A stretch of DNA of 64,000 bases from Kordiimonadaceae bacterium (GTDB taxonomy: Bacteria; Pseudomonadota; Alphaproteobacteria; Sphingomonadales; Kordiimonadaceae). The position numbers were made by a program, and so were the translations under genes. The notes under the pieces were generated by a model that saw only the letters and a program-made list of their open reading frames with translations, was not told where the DNA came from and did no database searches. Of the stretch, positions 7,792-16,513 are shown piece after piece. The stretch lies in assembly GCA_017640725.1 (NCBI GenBank), contig JAEPQB010000001.1, positions 1,178,001 to 1,242,000 on the forward strand, read 5' to 3'. Each line of letters starts with the position of its first letter. Within the stretch, counting starts at the first letter, position 1.

Positions 7792-9120
7792 CTAGTCTGC
7801 GCCTAACTTCAGCCCTGCGCCAAGGCCGGCCATGAGGTCAATGAAGCTTGGGAAACTGGTTTGGATGGGTGCCGCATCATCAATGGTGATCGGGGCCTCT
7901 GCCATCTGGCCCAGCACGGAAAACGCCATGGCGATGCGATGATCAAGATGCGTCGCAACCGTGCCGCCGCCGGGCACTTTGCCGCCCATGCCGTGTACGG
8001 TCAGGCCGTCCGGGCTTTCGTCCACCTGCACGCCGTTTGCCTTCAACCCCTCAGCCATAACTGAAAGCCGGTCCGATTCTTTCACGCGCAGTTCTTCAAG
8101 CCCGGTGAAAGTGCTCGTGCCGCTCGCAACCGCCGCAGCACAAAACAAAACCGGGAATTCATCAATCATCGTCGACGGGTCAACACCAATGTCGTTGGTG
8201 CCCTTGAGCTTCGCGGCACGCACCCGGATGTCGCCCACCGGTTCGCCGCCCAGCGTCGATTCGTTCACAATTTGAATGTCTGCCCCCATTGACTTGAGGG
8301 CCGAGAGGATGCCCGTTCTGAGCGGATTGAGCCCGACGCCTTCAAGCGTGATGTCAGAGCCCGGAATGATTGACGCTGCAACCAAAAGAAACGCGGCTGA
8401 TGAAATATCGCCCGGCACGGCAAAAGAAACCGGCTTCAACTCGGGTTGGCCATCGATAGAAACCACGCGACCCTCGCCGTCTTCCTCAACCGTCACGTTG
8501 GCCCCCATGGCGGTGAGCATGCGTTCCGTATGATCCCGAGTCGCCGTTTTTTCGCGCACAACTGTGCGGCCCAGCGTATTGAGGCCCGCCAGCAAAATAG
8601 CAGATTTGACCTGCGCACTCGCAACCGGCGAGGTGTAATCGATTGGCAGAGTTTCGTCCGTCCCTTTGATCGTGAGCGGCAAAAAACGCCCGTCGCGAGC
8701 AGTCACCTCGGCGCCCATTTCAGATAGCGGCGTGATCACCCTTCCCATCGGGCGGCCGCGCAAACTGGCGTCCCCGGTCATCATGACAGTGATCTCGTGG
8801 CTGGCAATCAGCCCCATCAGGAGCCGCGTTGACGTGCCAGAATTCCCCATATCAATGACATTCTCGGGTTCCAGCAACCCGCCAACGCCAACACCAAACA
8901 CCTCATAATGCCCTTCGCCCAGCCGGTTGACCGTTGCGCCCATCGCACGCATGGCCTCAGCGGTTGCGAGCACATCCTCCCCTTCCAAGAGGCCCGTCAC
9001 CTCTGATCTGCCGACGGCAAGAGCCGACAGCATCAGCGAGCGATGCGATATGGATTTGTCGCCCGGCACGCTTAGGGTGCCAGTAAGGGCATTTTTCGGG
9101 CTTGAGATCAGTTTGGGCAC
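7792..9120 (-). CDS. aroA: 3-phosphoshikimate 1-carboxyvinyltransferase (EPSP synthase)
   Basis: A 442-residue shikimate-pathway enzyme that joins PEP to shikimate 3-phosphate. Visible signatures are the N-terminal VPGDKSISHRSLMLSALAVG, the LLMGLIA and GDASLRGRPM region (GNSGTSTRLLMG just upstream), and the C-terminal RVKESDRLSVMAEGL and DHRIAMAFSVLG. A GTG start at 9120 (reading VPKLISSPKNALTG) gives a normal family length; longer readings to 9381 would overlap the divergent TIGR02300 gene and add non-homologous residues. The sequence LRGRPMGR in place of LxxRPM is normal for the family. Confidence 0.96.
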   Translation of the reverse strand: MPKLISSPKNALTGTLSVPGDKSISHRSLMLSALAVGRSEVTGLLEGEDVLATAEAMRAMGATVNRLGEGHYEVFGVGVGGLLEPENVIDMGNSGTSTRLLMGLIASHEITVMMTGDASLRGRPMGRVITPLSEMGAEVTARDGRFLPLTIKGTDETLPIDYTSPVASAQVKSAILLAGLNTLGRTVVREKTATRDHTERMLTAMGANVTVEEDGEGRVVSIDGQPELKPVSFAVPGDISSAAFLLVAASIIPGSDITLEGVGLNPLRTGILSALKSMGADIQIVNESTLGGEPVGDIRVRAAKLKGTNDIGVDPSTMIDEFPVLFCAAAVASGTSTFTGLEELRVKESDRLSVMAEGLKANGVQVDESPDGLTVHGMGGKVPGGGTVATHLDHRIAMAFSVLGQMAEAPITIDDAAPIQTSFPSFIDLMAGLGAGLKLGAD

Positions 9121-9240
9121 TGTTGGGGTTCCGCTTCGAAACACTTGTCGACAGTTTAGCTTTGACAGGCGCGTTTGATCATGGCAAGGGATGCGCCGAA
9201 TTCTTTGCTGCAAACCGCGTGAAATAGCAAGGAGAGAAAC

Positions 9241-9546
9241 GTGGCAAAACAAGAATGGGGCACCAAGCGCACTTGTCCAAAATGTGGCGAGCGCTTTTAT
9301 GACCTCGGAAAAGATGATCCTGTAACTTGCATCGCCTGCGGCGAAGAGTGGGTTCCGGAACCTATTTTGAAAACCAAGCAACCGATTGTGGTTGAGAAAA
9401 AAGAAGAAAAAGCTGAAGAGGAAACATCCAACGATGATGACATCGATCTGGATGATGAGGACCTCGATAATGTCAGCCTTGATGACGACGACGATGAAGA
9501 AGTTTCGTCAATGGTTGATACGTCGCTTTCTGAAGACGACAGCTAA
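9241..9546 (+). CDS. TIGR02300 / FYDLN-acid family protein
   Basis: A 101-residue protein of a family largely confined to alphaproteobacteria. It has two CxxC knuckles, CPKCGERFYDLGKDDPVTCIACG, with the family-defining RFYDL segment, followed by a strongly acidic tail rich in Asp and Glu (about residues 58-101). The role is unknown; the paired cysteines suggest zinc binding. It starts with GTG after AAGGAGAGAAAC and diverges from aroA, a conserved alphaproteobacterial arrangement. tRNA-Ala follows. Confidence 0.92.
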   Translation: MAKQEWGTKRTCPKCGERFYDLGKDDPVTCIACGEEWVPEPILKTKQPIVVEKKEEKAEEETSNDDDIDLDDEDLDNVSLDDDDDEEVSSMVDTSLSEDDS

Positions 9547-9578
9547 TATTTGACGCAAGCGGAGCGTTTCGTTTTCGC

Positions 9579-9613
9579 TTGCAGGAATCTGGCGCGGACC
9601 ATATAGTCCGCGC
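9579..9613 (+). promoter_or_regulatory. Promoter of tRNA-Ala with GC-rich discriminator
   Basis: CTTGCA (9579-9584) and TATAGT (9602-9607) are 17 bases apart and are followed by CCGCGC, a GC-rich discriminator typical of stringently controlled stable-RNA promoters. The -10 box lies inside a near-perfect palindrome at 9592-9613 whose arms are GCGCGGAC and GTCCGCGC. Transcription would start about 9614, roughly 20 bases before the tRNA. Confidence 0.6.
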
Positions 9614-9632
9614 TCGATTGACCCAGAGATGT

Positions 9633-9708
9633 GGGGCCGTAGCTCAGCTGGGAGAGCGCTACACTGGCAGTGTAGAGGTCGACGGTTCGATCCCGTTCGG
9701 CTCCACCA
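9633..9708 (+). tRNA. tRNA-Ala, anticodon GGC
   Basis: A 76-base tRNA with the acceptor stem GGGGCCG pairing with CGGCTCC (one G-T pair), the D-loop region AGCTCAGCTGGGAGAGC, the anticodon stem-loop CTACACTGGCAGTGTAG with anticodon GGC, the T-loop GTTCGATCC, and an encoded CCA end at 9706-9708. The anticodon reads GCC and GCU alanine codons. Confidence 0.97.
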
Positions 9709-9723
9709 TCTACCTTCCTGACA

Positions 9724-10386
9724 TTACTGTTTACCGGATGCGTCTTTGATCGCTGAGCTGACTTTTGTGGTGAGCTGTTGGCGCTTGTCCGTGAGCCATG
9801 CCCAGACTTCGTCACCGGCTTGGGCAACAAGCCTGACGCCCGCCATGTAGCCAGCATACGAAGCACCAAGCCAGATCCAACCGTTACCCATGCTCACATA
9901 GTTCTGGAGTGTGAGGAACCAGGTAAAAGCGCCGACAATATTCATGATGGTATTGATGAAAAACCCGATGATCAGCTGGAATGTCAGATACTCAAACCAG
10001 GCGCCCGGGGTGAACACTACGCCGAGAAATTCGAATATCTCGTCCAGCTCAATCACCGCATAGGCGAACAGCGCCATGGTGCCATAATATCCGCCACCGA
10101 AGAACATCACCTTATTGTGCAGAAACTCTTCACCGCGTGATTTATCGAAAAGTGGCCTGTCGTCTTCTTTTTTGGGGGGCTCCTCACCTTTTTCCAGCGC
10201 TTCTTTGAGGGCCTTCTTTTCTGCCTTCTTGGCCTTGCGCTGCTCTTTATATTGATCGTCCAGCGCTTTTTCGTCCGAGAAAGGGGCAAGCCGGCCAGAC
10301 GCCACCGACCACTGCAACACCAGATAGGTGAAGACTGCCACCGGCACCGCGCCCAGGATGAGCGCTCGAATAATTTCGATAACCAT
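9724..10386 (-). CDS. Membrane protein of unknown function with a charged cytoplasmic loop
   Basis: A 220-residue protein I do not recognise. A first membrane helix (about residues 5-25) is followed by a long, highly charged segment rich in Lys and Glu (about 45-82), then three or four hydrophobic segments (about 92-112, 128-150, 158-175, 180-195) and a short polar tail. A single membrane helix, a Lys/Glu-rich loop and a membrane bundle are all that can be stated. It is convergent with tRNA-Ala (15 bases apart) and lies downstream of a LysR gene on the same strand. Confidence 0.75.
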   Translation of the reverse strand: MVIEIIRALILGAVPVAVFTYLVLQWSVASGRLAPFSDEKALDDQYKEQRKAKKAEKKALKEALEKGEEPPKKEDDRPLFDKSRGEEFLHNKVMFFGGGYYGTMALFAYAVIELDEIFEFLGVVFTPGAWFEYLTFQLIIGFFINTIMNIVGAFTWFLTLQNYVSMGNGWIWLGASYAGYMAGVRLVAQAGDEVWAWLTDKRQQLTTKVSSAIKDASGKQ

Positions 10387-10443
10387 GGGCTTCCCTGACC
10401 CGTTTTTACTACTTTCGATATATTGAAAGCTCTGCGGCCCACG

Positions 10444-11376
10444 TCAAGGGGTGGGTTGCGGAGGGCCCTTGATGCCGTACTTATCAAGATCAGCGCCCGC
10501 GCGCTTTATCAGATCACGGAACCAGCTATGGGCCGGATGGTCAGTCAGGCGTTTGTGCCATATCAGCACCTCCCCAACGACACCCTCTGGCTTGGGAACG
10601 GGACTTGGCACGATGCGAAGATCAAAAAAGTCTGTGCATTTGTCGGCCATTTTGCTGGGTATGGTCGCGATCAAATCACTTGAGGCAACAATCATAGGCA
10701 CGGACCCAAAGCCATTTACCGTCATGGCGATCTGCCGTTTCAGATTGTGGTCACTTAAAAAGTCATCAACAAAGCCATGCGCGTCCCCGCGTGGCGTCAC
10801 CAAAAGGTGGCGGGCGGCTGCATAGGCCTCTAGCGGGATTTCATCATGGCAGGCTAGCGGGTGGTCACTTTTCATCATGCAGACAAACCTGTCGGTTCCA
10901 ATGTCTTCGCGGCCAAATCGACCGGGCACCGTGCCAAGAGCGGTCAGGCCATAGTCTGCTTCCTGGGCGTCCAGTTTTTCATAAAGACGACCTTCGATCG
11001 GGACCGTATGCACATTCACACCCGGCGCTTCTTCCATCAGGTAACCCGCGAGATAAGGCAGCAGCGTAAGTGTGGCATAATCCGTTGTCGCCACCGTGAA
11101 GGTCCGGCGTGCTGTCGCAGGATCAAAAACCACGGGGTCCAGCGCATGCTCAATTTCGGTCAGCGCACGCCTTACGGGAAGCTCCAACTCCATTGCGCGG
11201 GCGGTCGGGCGCATACCGTCTGCACCGCGCAAAAACAACTCGTCTTTCATCACGTAGCGCAGACGATTAAGAGCGTTAGAGACAGCCGGCTGCGACATAC
11301 CAATGCGCTCACCCGCCCGCGTCGCATTGCGCTCGTTCATCACAGCGTCAAACACCAGAAGTAAGTTTAAATCCAT
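10444..11376 (-). CDS. LysR family transcriptional regulator
   Basis: A 310-residue regulator of the NodD-like branch. The N-terminal winged helix-turn-helix is MDLNLLLVFDAVMNERNATR to about residue 60, including IGMSQPAVSNALNRLR. The effector-binding domain follows (FTVATTDYATLTLLPYL onward). The ATG at 11376 gives the family start; a 40-residue upstream extension is not conserved. It diverges from the MMPL pump gene, and a CTGACA-N5-TGTCAG palindrome lies between them, so control of the three-gene envelope cassette is a reasonable inference. Confidence 0.9.
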   Translation of the reverse strand: MDLNLLLVFDAVMNERNATRAGERIGMSQPAVSNALNRLRYVMKDELFLRGADGMRPTARAMELELPVRRALTEIEHALDPVVFDPATARRTFTVATTDYATLTLLPYLAGYLMEEAPGVNVHTVPIEGRLYEKLDAQEADYGLTALGTVPGRFGREDIGTDRFVCMMKSDHPLACHDEIPLEAYAAARHLLVTPRGDAHGFVDDFLSDHNLKRQIAMTVNGFGSVPMIVASSDLIATIPSKMADKCTDFFDLRIVPSPVPKPEGVVGEVLIWHKRLTDHPAHSWFRDLIKRAGADLDKYGIKGPPQPTP

Positions 11377-11489
11377 GCCAGCTAAATTCACGAGACAAAT
11401 ATCCGTTGTAATAAATATCAATTTCCTAAATGTAGGTAAGGTCCCATATAGACGCAAGCGACAATTTGCCTGATTGGATGAACAGGCTA

Positions 11490-11506
11490 CTGACATAAAC
11501 TGTCAG
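11490..11506. promoter_or_regulatory. Palindrome CTGACA-N5-TGTCAG upstream of the envelope cassette
   Basis: A perfect 6-base inverted repeat with spacer TAAAC sits between the LysR gene and the MMPL gene, about 50 bases before a TATAAA sequence. The same palindrome with a different spacer occurs at 45926-45942. Two exact copies in one window, both intergenic, point to a shared operator; the protein that binds is unknown. Confidence 0.5.
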
Positions 11507-11576
11507 CAGGAAATGGCAAAGTTGCGCGAACCCGGCATTGGGTTCAAGCGTAGGGTATAAAAACAATCCAGGGAGC

Positions 11577-13952
11577 ATGACCGTGCCCAAAACCATGACA
11601 GCCATGGATGAGTTTGCTGTCAAACTCGCCCGAACTGTGATCAATCACCGGTGGCTGGTGATCTTAGCAACGCTTTTGTTCACCGGCTTGGTGGCAAGCG
11701 GAACGCAGTATCTGCAGTTTTCGAACAATTACCGGGACTTTTTCTCCGAAGCGAACCCGGAACTCAGAGCTTTTGAAGATCTGCAAAGCACCTATACCAA
11801 GAACGACAATATCTTTTTTGCAATCGTTCCGCCTGACGGCGATGTGGTCAGCAACGAAACACTGAGCCTTGTTGAAGAACTGACCGAGCAGGCATGGCAG
11901 ATCCCCTATTCGATTCGCGTCGATTCGCTCTCTAACTTCCAGCACACTGAAGCTGAAGAAGATGATCTGATCGTCGAAGACCTTGTTAAAGGCGCAGACG
12001 CTCTCTCCCCAGACCAGCTGGTGCGCATCAAAAACATTGCTCTCACCGAACCGCTGCTGCGCAATCAAATCATCTCTGGCGACAGTCGGGCTACTGCCGT
12101 CAATGTCGTGGTGCAGTACCCCGAAAAAGCACTCACCGAAGTGCCAGAGGCTGTTGGCTTTGCGCGCAACCTGCGTGATCAGATGAAGGCCAAATACCCC
12201 GATCATGAGATCCGCATGATCGGGGTTTCCATGCTCAATAACGCCTTCCAGGAAGCAGCCATGGCCGACTCGATGACCATGATCCCGATCATGTATCTGG
12301 TTCTGTTGGTCCTGATGGCGGTGACGGTGCGCACGGTTTCTGGCACGTCCGTCACGCTTCTGATGATTGGCTTCGCATCCCTTATCGGTATGGGTGTGCT
12401 TGGTTTTTCTGGCACGCCGATGGACCCGATGGTGCTGACGGCACCCACCATCATCATGACGCTCGCGATCGCGGACTCAGTGCATATCCTTATTACGATG
12501 CGCAACAGCATGAAGGATGGCATGAGCAAAAAAGATGCGCTGATTGAGGCCGTTCGTGTCAATTTCCTCGCTGTGATGGTCACGTCGCTCACCACCGCAA
12601 TTGGTTTTCTGGCGCTCAATTTCTCTGACGCACCGCCTTTCTGGCACCTCGGTAATGTATCTGCCATCGGCATTGTAATGGCGTGGATCCTGTCCGTTAC
12701 TTTCCTGCCCGCGATGATGAGCTTTTTGCCGGTGCGCGCACCCAAGCCCGCCACTGGCGGCGCACAAAGCGCGATGGCACGGCTGGCGGACTTTGTTGTC
12801 GGAAACCACAAAAAGCTCTTTTACGGCATTGGCGCCCTGGGCGTGATCCTGGTTGCCGGTGTGCCGCGCATTGAGTTTAACGACCAATGGACCGAGTATT
12901 TTGACGAAAGCATCGAATTTCGGCGCGACTCGGACTATTCGACCCAGTTCTTTGGCTTTTACCCCATCGAGTTTTCTGTGCTCGCTAACGGTGAAGGCGG
13001 CGTCAGCGACCCAGAGTTTCTGGAGAAGTTAGATGCCTTCAGTCAGTTCCTGCGTGAACAACCGAATGTCACCCATGTCTACTCGCTCGCTGACATTATG
13101 AAGCGCCTGAACAAGAACCTGCATGCAGACGACGAAACCTGGCATCGCCTGCCGGACGACCGCGAATTGTCGGCGCAGTATCTGCTCCTCTATGAGCTTT
13201 CACTACCTTACGGCCTTGACCTCAATGACCGGGTGAATATCGACAAGTCCGCAACACGGGTGACGGCGACACTGACCAACACGTCCACAGCCGAAACCAA
13301 AGCTTTCCTGGATGCGTCACGCAACTGGATTGCAGAAAACGCACCGGAATATATGCAGGCAACCGTGCCGACAAGTGCGCAAGTGATGTTCACTTATGTC
13401 GCAGAACGCAATGTGAACAGCATGATCACCGGCAATGTGATTGCGATCCTTGCTATCGCCGTCGTGATGATGATTGCGCTGAAGTCTGCGCGCCTGGGCC
13501 TTCTGTCGATCGTGCCCAACGGCCTGCCAATTGTAGCTGCTTTTGGCGCCTGGGCCTTCATGGTTGGCACTGTCGGTTTCTCGGTCGCGGCAGTTGCGAG
13601 CGTATCGCTCGGTATCGTCGTCGATGACACAGTGCACTTCTTGTCGAAGTTCGTGCGTGGCATCCGGGAAAAAGGTTATGATACCGCCGGTGCCATCAAA
13701 TATGCGTTCGAGATGGTGGGCATGGCCCTGATCGTAAACACTGTCGTGCTCGTGATCGGGTTTTCCTACCTCGCCACCTCGCACTTTAAAATAAACGCGG
13801 ACCTGGGCCTGCTTACGGCACTTGCCATCATGCTTGCCCTTCTGTTTGACTTCCTGTTCCTGCCAGCGCTGATGCTTTTGGGAGCAGACAAACTTATCAC
13901 CGGTAAAACCAGCAAAGGAGCACCTGAAGATGTTCAGCAACCGGCTCAATAA
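11577..13952 (+). CDS. RND/MMPL-superfamily transporter
   Basis: A 791-residue inner-membrane pump with the RND duplication: a first membrane helix (INHRWLVILATLLFTGLVASG), a large periplasmic domain, a group of helices from about residue 230 to 400, then a second helix, periplasmic domain and helix group ending near residue 780. It resembles the MMPL/HpnN-type exporters that handle lipids or hydrophobic compounds. It may start at ATG 11577 or at the in-frame GTG 11583, which is better spaced from AGGGAG. It overlaps the next gene by 23 bases and heads a three-gene unit with a LolA-like protein and an outer-membrane barrel. The cargo is unknown. Confidence 0.87.
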   Translation: MTVPKTMTAMDEFAVKLARTVINHRWLVILATLLFTGLVASGTQYLQFSNNYRDFFSEANPELRAFEDLQSTYTKNDNIFFAIVPPDGDVVSNETLSLVEELTEQAWQIPYSIRVDSLSNFQHTEAEEDDLIVEDLVKGADALSPDQLVRIKNIALTEPLLRNQIISGDSRATAVNVVVQYPEKALTEVPEAVGFARNLRDQMKAKYPDHEIRMIGVSMLNNAFQEAAMADSMTMIPIMYLVLLVLMAVTVRTVSGTSVTLLMIGFASLIGMGVLGFSGTPMDPMVLTAPTIIMTLAIADSVHILITMRNSMKDGMSKKDALIEAVRVNFLAVMVTSLTTAIGFLALNFSDAPPFWHLGNVSAIGIVMAWILSVTFLPAMMSFLPVRAPKPATGGAQSAMARLADFVVGNHKKLFYGIGALGVILVAGVPRIEFNDQWTEYFDESIEFRRDSDYSTQFFGFYPIEFSVLANGEGGVSDPEFLEKLDAFSQFLREQPNVTHVYSLADIMKRLNKNLHADDETWHRLPDDRELSAQYLLLYELSLPYGLDLNDRVNIDKSATRVTATLTNTSTAETKAFLDASRNWIAENAPEYMQATVPTSAQVMFTYVAERNVNSMITGNVIAILAIAVVMMIALKSARLGLLSIVPNGLPIVAAFGAWAFMVGTVGFSVAAVASVSLGIVVDDTVHFLSKFVRGIREKGYDTAGAIKYAFEMVGMALIVNTVVLVIGFSYLATSHFKINADLGLLTALAIMLALLFDFLFLPALMLLGADKLITGKTSKGAPEDVQQPAQ

Positions 13953-14745
13953 TTTCACCAAAACCGTCGCTTTGGCGGCACTGATTGGCACAGGACTATC
14001 GACAGCAGCCTTGAGCCAATCTGCAGAAGAAAAAGGCTTTGAAATCGCAGCCCGTTCGGACCGCACAGACACCGGCTTCGAAAGCTCAGAAGTTACCGCG
14101 GTGATGACACTGACCAATGCGGCCGGTCGCACCACCACGCGGGAGCTCTATTTCAAAACCCTTGAGCGAGAAAATGAGGACGTTGGCGACAAGTCTCTCA
14201 CCGTGTTCGAAACCCCCCGCGATGTGCAAGGTACAGCCCTCTTGAGTCATGCTAAAATTCTTGAGGCTGACGACCAGTGGCTGTACCTGCCAGCGCTGAA
14301 GCGGGTGAAGCGGATTTCAAGCGCCAACAAGTCCGGCCCATTTGTGGGATCAGAGTTTGCGTTCGAAGATTTCACTTCGACCGAACTCAATAAATATGAG
14401 TACCGCTATTCAGGTGAAGACACATTTGATGGCATGACCGTTGACGTTGTCGAGCGCACGCCGCGCTATGAAAACTCTGGATACGTCCGCCAAGTGTCTC
14501 TTATTGACCAGGATGTTTTTCAGGTTCGCAAAATTGACTTTTACGACCGCAAAAACAGCTTGCTGAAAACTCTTACGCTCAGCGATTACCGGGAATATGA
14601 AGGCGGCGTGTGGCGTGCCCATTTGCTGACCATGGAAAACCATCAAACCGGCAAGTCTACGAGCATCGCCTACAGCGACTATGCTTTTAAAACCGGTCTT
14701 GCAGACAATGACTTTGTCAAAGGCGTCCTGAGGCGCATCCGCTAG
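13930..14745 (+). CDS. Periplasmic LolA-like (outer membrane lipoprotein-sorting) protein
   Basis: A 271-residue exported protein with an N-terminal signal peptide (about residues 1-30, cleavage near ALS-QS). The remainder matches the family annotated as outer-membrane lipoprotein-sorting protein, a LolA-like half-barrel able to hold a lipid chain; conserved-looking segments are DQWLYLPALKRVKRISSANK and GPFVGSEFAFEDF. It begins inside the end of the MMPL gene with GGAG nine bases upstream and is followed after 10 bases by the barrel gene. This family is repeatedly encoded beside MMPL pumps, so a periplasmic carrier role between pump and outer membrane is inferred. Confidence 0.85.
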   Translation: MFSNRLNNFTKTVALAALIGTGLSTAALSQSAEEKGFEIAARSDRTDTGFESSEVTAVMTLTNAAGRTTTRELYFKTLERENEDVGDKSLTVFETPRDVQGTALLSHAKILEADDQWLYLPALKRVKRISSANKSGPFVGSEFAFEDFTSTELNKYEYRYSGEDTFDGMTVDVVERTPRYENSGYVRQVSLIDQDVFQVRKIDFYDRKNSLLKTLTLSDYREYEGGVWRAHLLTMENHQTGKSTSIAYSDYAFKTGLADNDFVKGVLRRIR

Positions 14746-14755
14746 AAAGACTGAC

Positions 14756-15955
14756 ATGCAAAAATCATTGTCAGCCGCTGCGCTCTTCATGGCAAGCATG
14801 CCTGCCATGGGGGGCGATTTTGATGTCGGGGCTTCCGTTGGCACGGAGCTACGCACCTTTTTTGAGGGCGGTACGCTACCTGGCCAGTTCGATACCTTCC
14901 AGCCATCCCTGCAACTCGAAGGCGATGTTCGCTGGCAAAGCGATAGCGGCGAGTGGGACTTGGTCCTGGTGCCATACGCCCGCATTGACGGGCAGGATGA
15001 CCGCCGCACGCACTTTGATATGCGGGAAGCATTTGTTCGCTGGAGCGGCGATGAATGGACGGTGCGCGCGGGCCTCGCCAAAGTGTTCTGGGGCGTGGCT
15101 GAAAGCCGGCATCTGGTCGACATTATCAACCAGTATGACACTGTTGAAGATATTGACGAAGAGGACAAGCTTGGCCAGCCCATGCTCGAGGTTTCTACCA
15201 TCCGGGATTGGGGTCAGCTCACTGGCTATGTGATGCCCGTCTTCCGCAAGCGCACCTTTGTCGGGCGCGACGGTCGCCTGCGCTTTAACGGTATTATTGA
15301 TAACGACCTGGCGCGTTTTGGCGAAGGTAATGAACAAAACGCCGACGTGGATTTTGCCCTGCGCTATAGCCACTATATTGGTGACTGGGATGTGGGTTTG
15401 TCATTCTTCCACGGCGCGAGCCGAGAACCGCGCTTGCTAGCCAGCAGCCAACCCGGTGTTCTGGCACCCTTTTATGATGATATCACCCAGTTTGGGGTCG
15501 ACCTGCAGTACACCAAAGACGCCTGGCTGTGGAAATTTGAAGGGATCGTCCGCGAAACGCCTTTTGAAACATTTGCAGCAGCTGTTGGCGGCTTTGAATA
15601 CAGTTTCTACGGCATTACTGACAGCGGTGCTGATCTGGGTGTGTTGATGGAATACCAGTATGATGGCCGGTCTGAGGACTTCCAGGTAGCGGCTCCGACA
15701 ATCGCAGACAATGACTTATTTGTCGGTGCGCGCCTGGCCATGAACGACAGTCAGGACACAGACTTTCTTGGCGGTGTTGTCACTGACCTGGATGATGGGT
15801 CTATGTCAGGCCTTGTGGAGGCGTCAACACGCATCGGCGACTTTTGGGTTGTGGAACTGGAGAGCCGGTTTTTTGTCAATGTGGACAACACCAACCTACT
15901 GTCGGTGTTCAGAAACGACAGCAACGTCACACTGCGTGTGACCCGTTACTTCTAA
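14756..15955 (+). CDS. Outer-membrane beta-barrel protein of the MMPL cassette
   Basis: A 399-residue protein with a short signal peptide (MQKSLSAAALFMASMPAMGG) and a body of alternating hydrophobic and polar residues with many aromatic strand ends. It ends TLRVTRYF, with the C-terminal Phe typical of barrels that need the BAM complex. It resembles porin-like or DUF1302-like proteins found next to MMPL/LolA-like gene pairs, but no specific family is assured. It follows the LolA-like gene by 10 bases and would provide the outer-membrane end of the pathway. Confidence 0.75.
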   Translation: MQKSLSAAALFMASMPAMGGDFDVGASVGTELRTFFEGGTLPGQFDTFQPSLQLEGDVRWQSDSGEWDLVLVPYARIDGQDDRRTHFDMREAFVRWSGDEWTVRAGLAKVFWGVAESRHLVDIINQYDTVEDIDEEDKLGQPMLEVSTIRDWGQLTGYVMPVFRKRTFVGRDGRLRFNGIIDNDLARFGEGNEQNADVDFALRYSHYIGDWDVGLSFFHGASREPRLLASSQPGVLAPFYDDITQFGVDLQYTKDAWLWKFEGIVRETPFETFAAAVGGFEYSFYGITDSGADLGVLMEYQYDGRSEDFQVAAPTIADNDLFVGARLAMNDSQDTDFLGGVVTDLDDGSMSGLVEASTRIGDFWVVELESRFFVNVDNTNLLSVFRNDSNVTLRVTRYF

Positions 15956-15976
15956 CCGAAAGGCATTGCCCAGTTG

Positions 15977-16372
15977 TTATTGGGCGATGCCATCCACTGA
16001 AATTTCATCGACCTTGTCTGCGTAAAAAGCGACATAGTCTTTTAGTGCTGCCACTTCGTCATATGGTGTGTCGTAGCCCCAAACCGCGCTACCGAGAAAA
16101 TCGTTGCCCACCCTTATGTTCCAATAGCGCGCCTCGCCTTTAAAAGGGCAGTAGGTGCTGTGGTCATTCTCCACCAACGCTTTGAAATCGACATCGGTTC
16201 GCGGCACATAAATAACCGGTGGATACCGCGACTCTTCAACTCTGAGCGCCGCTGAAGACACAGCAATCACTTTTCCCAGTGCGGTCACCTGCACCTTACC
16301 CGGCAAGGGTATCAGTTCGACGGAATGGTCAGGATAATCCTTGTATCCGGGACCAGAGTTCTTTGCAGTCAT
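15977..16372 (-). CDS. DUF427 family protein
   Basis: A 131-residue soluble protein matching DUF427: VQVTALGKVIAVSSAALRVEE, RYPPVIYVPRTDVDF, STYCPFKGEARYWNI and AVWGYDTPYDEV are the recognisable family segments. Its biochemical function is unknown. AGGAGATAAAGC precedes the ATG. It is convergent with the barrel gene, and its 3' end lies within a hairpin (15962-15991) that lacks a T-tract. Confidence 0.92.
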   Translation of the reverse strand: MTAKNSGPGYKDYPDHSVELIPLPGKVQVTALGKVIAVSSAALRVEESRYPPVIYVPRTDVDFKALVENDHSTYCPFKGEARYWNIRVGNDFLGSAVWGYDTPYDEVAALKDYVAFYADKVDEISVDGIAQ

Positions 16373-16513
16373 GCTTTATCTCCTGACAATTGGAGGAGAA
16401 TAGGCGTATTCAGCTGTATCGCAACGCCGCGTTTTTGCAGAATCGGGTTGCATTCTTTCGCCAGTTCCAAACGGTTTGGTTTAGCGGAAAGCCCATCGGT
16501 CAATTGGTGGTGG

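Noticed and set aside
9555-9582. GCAAGCG/CGCTTGC hairpin after the TIGR02300 gene as an intrinsic terminator
   Set aside because: Long loop and no T-tract; it overlaps the promoter of tRNA-Ala.
13317-14138. A 273-codon minus-strand reading across the MMPL/LolA-like junction
   Set aside because: Opposite strand of two well-supported genes; no family resemblance.
14410-15201. A 263-codon minus-strand reading across the LolA-like and barrel genes
   Set aside because: Shadow of coding DNA; low-complexity Ser-rich product.
15962-15991. Hairpin between the barrel gene and the DUF427 gene as a terminator
   Set aside because: It lies partly in the DUF427 coding region and has no T-tract.
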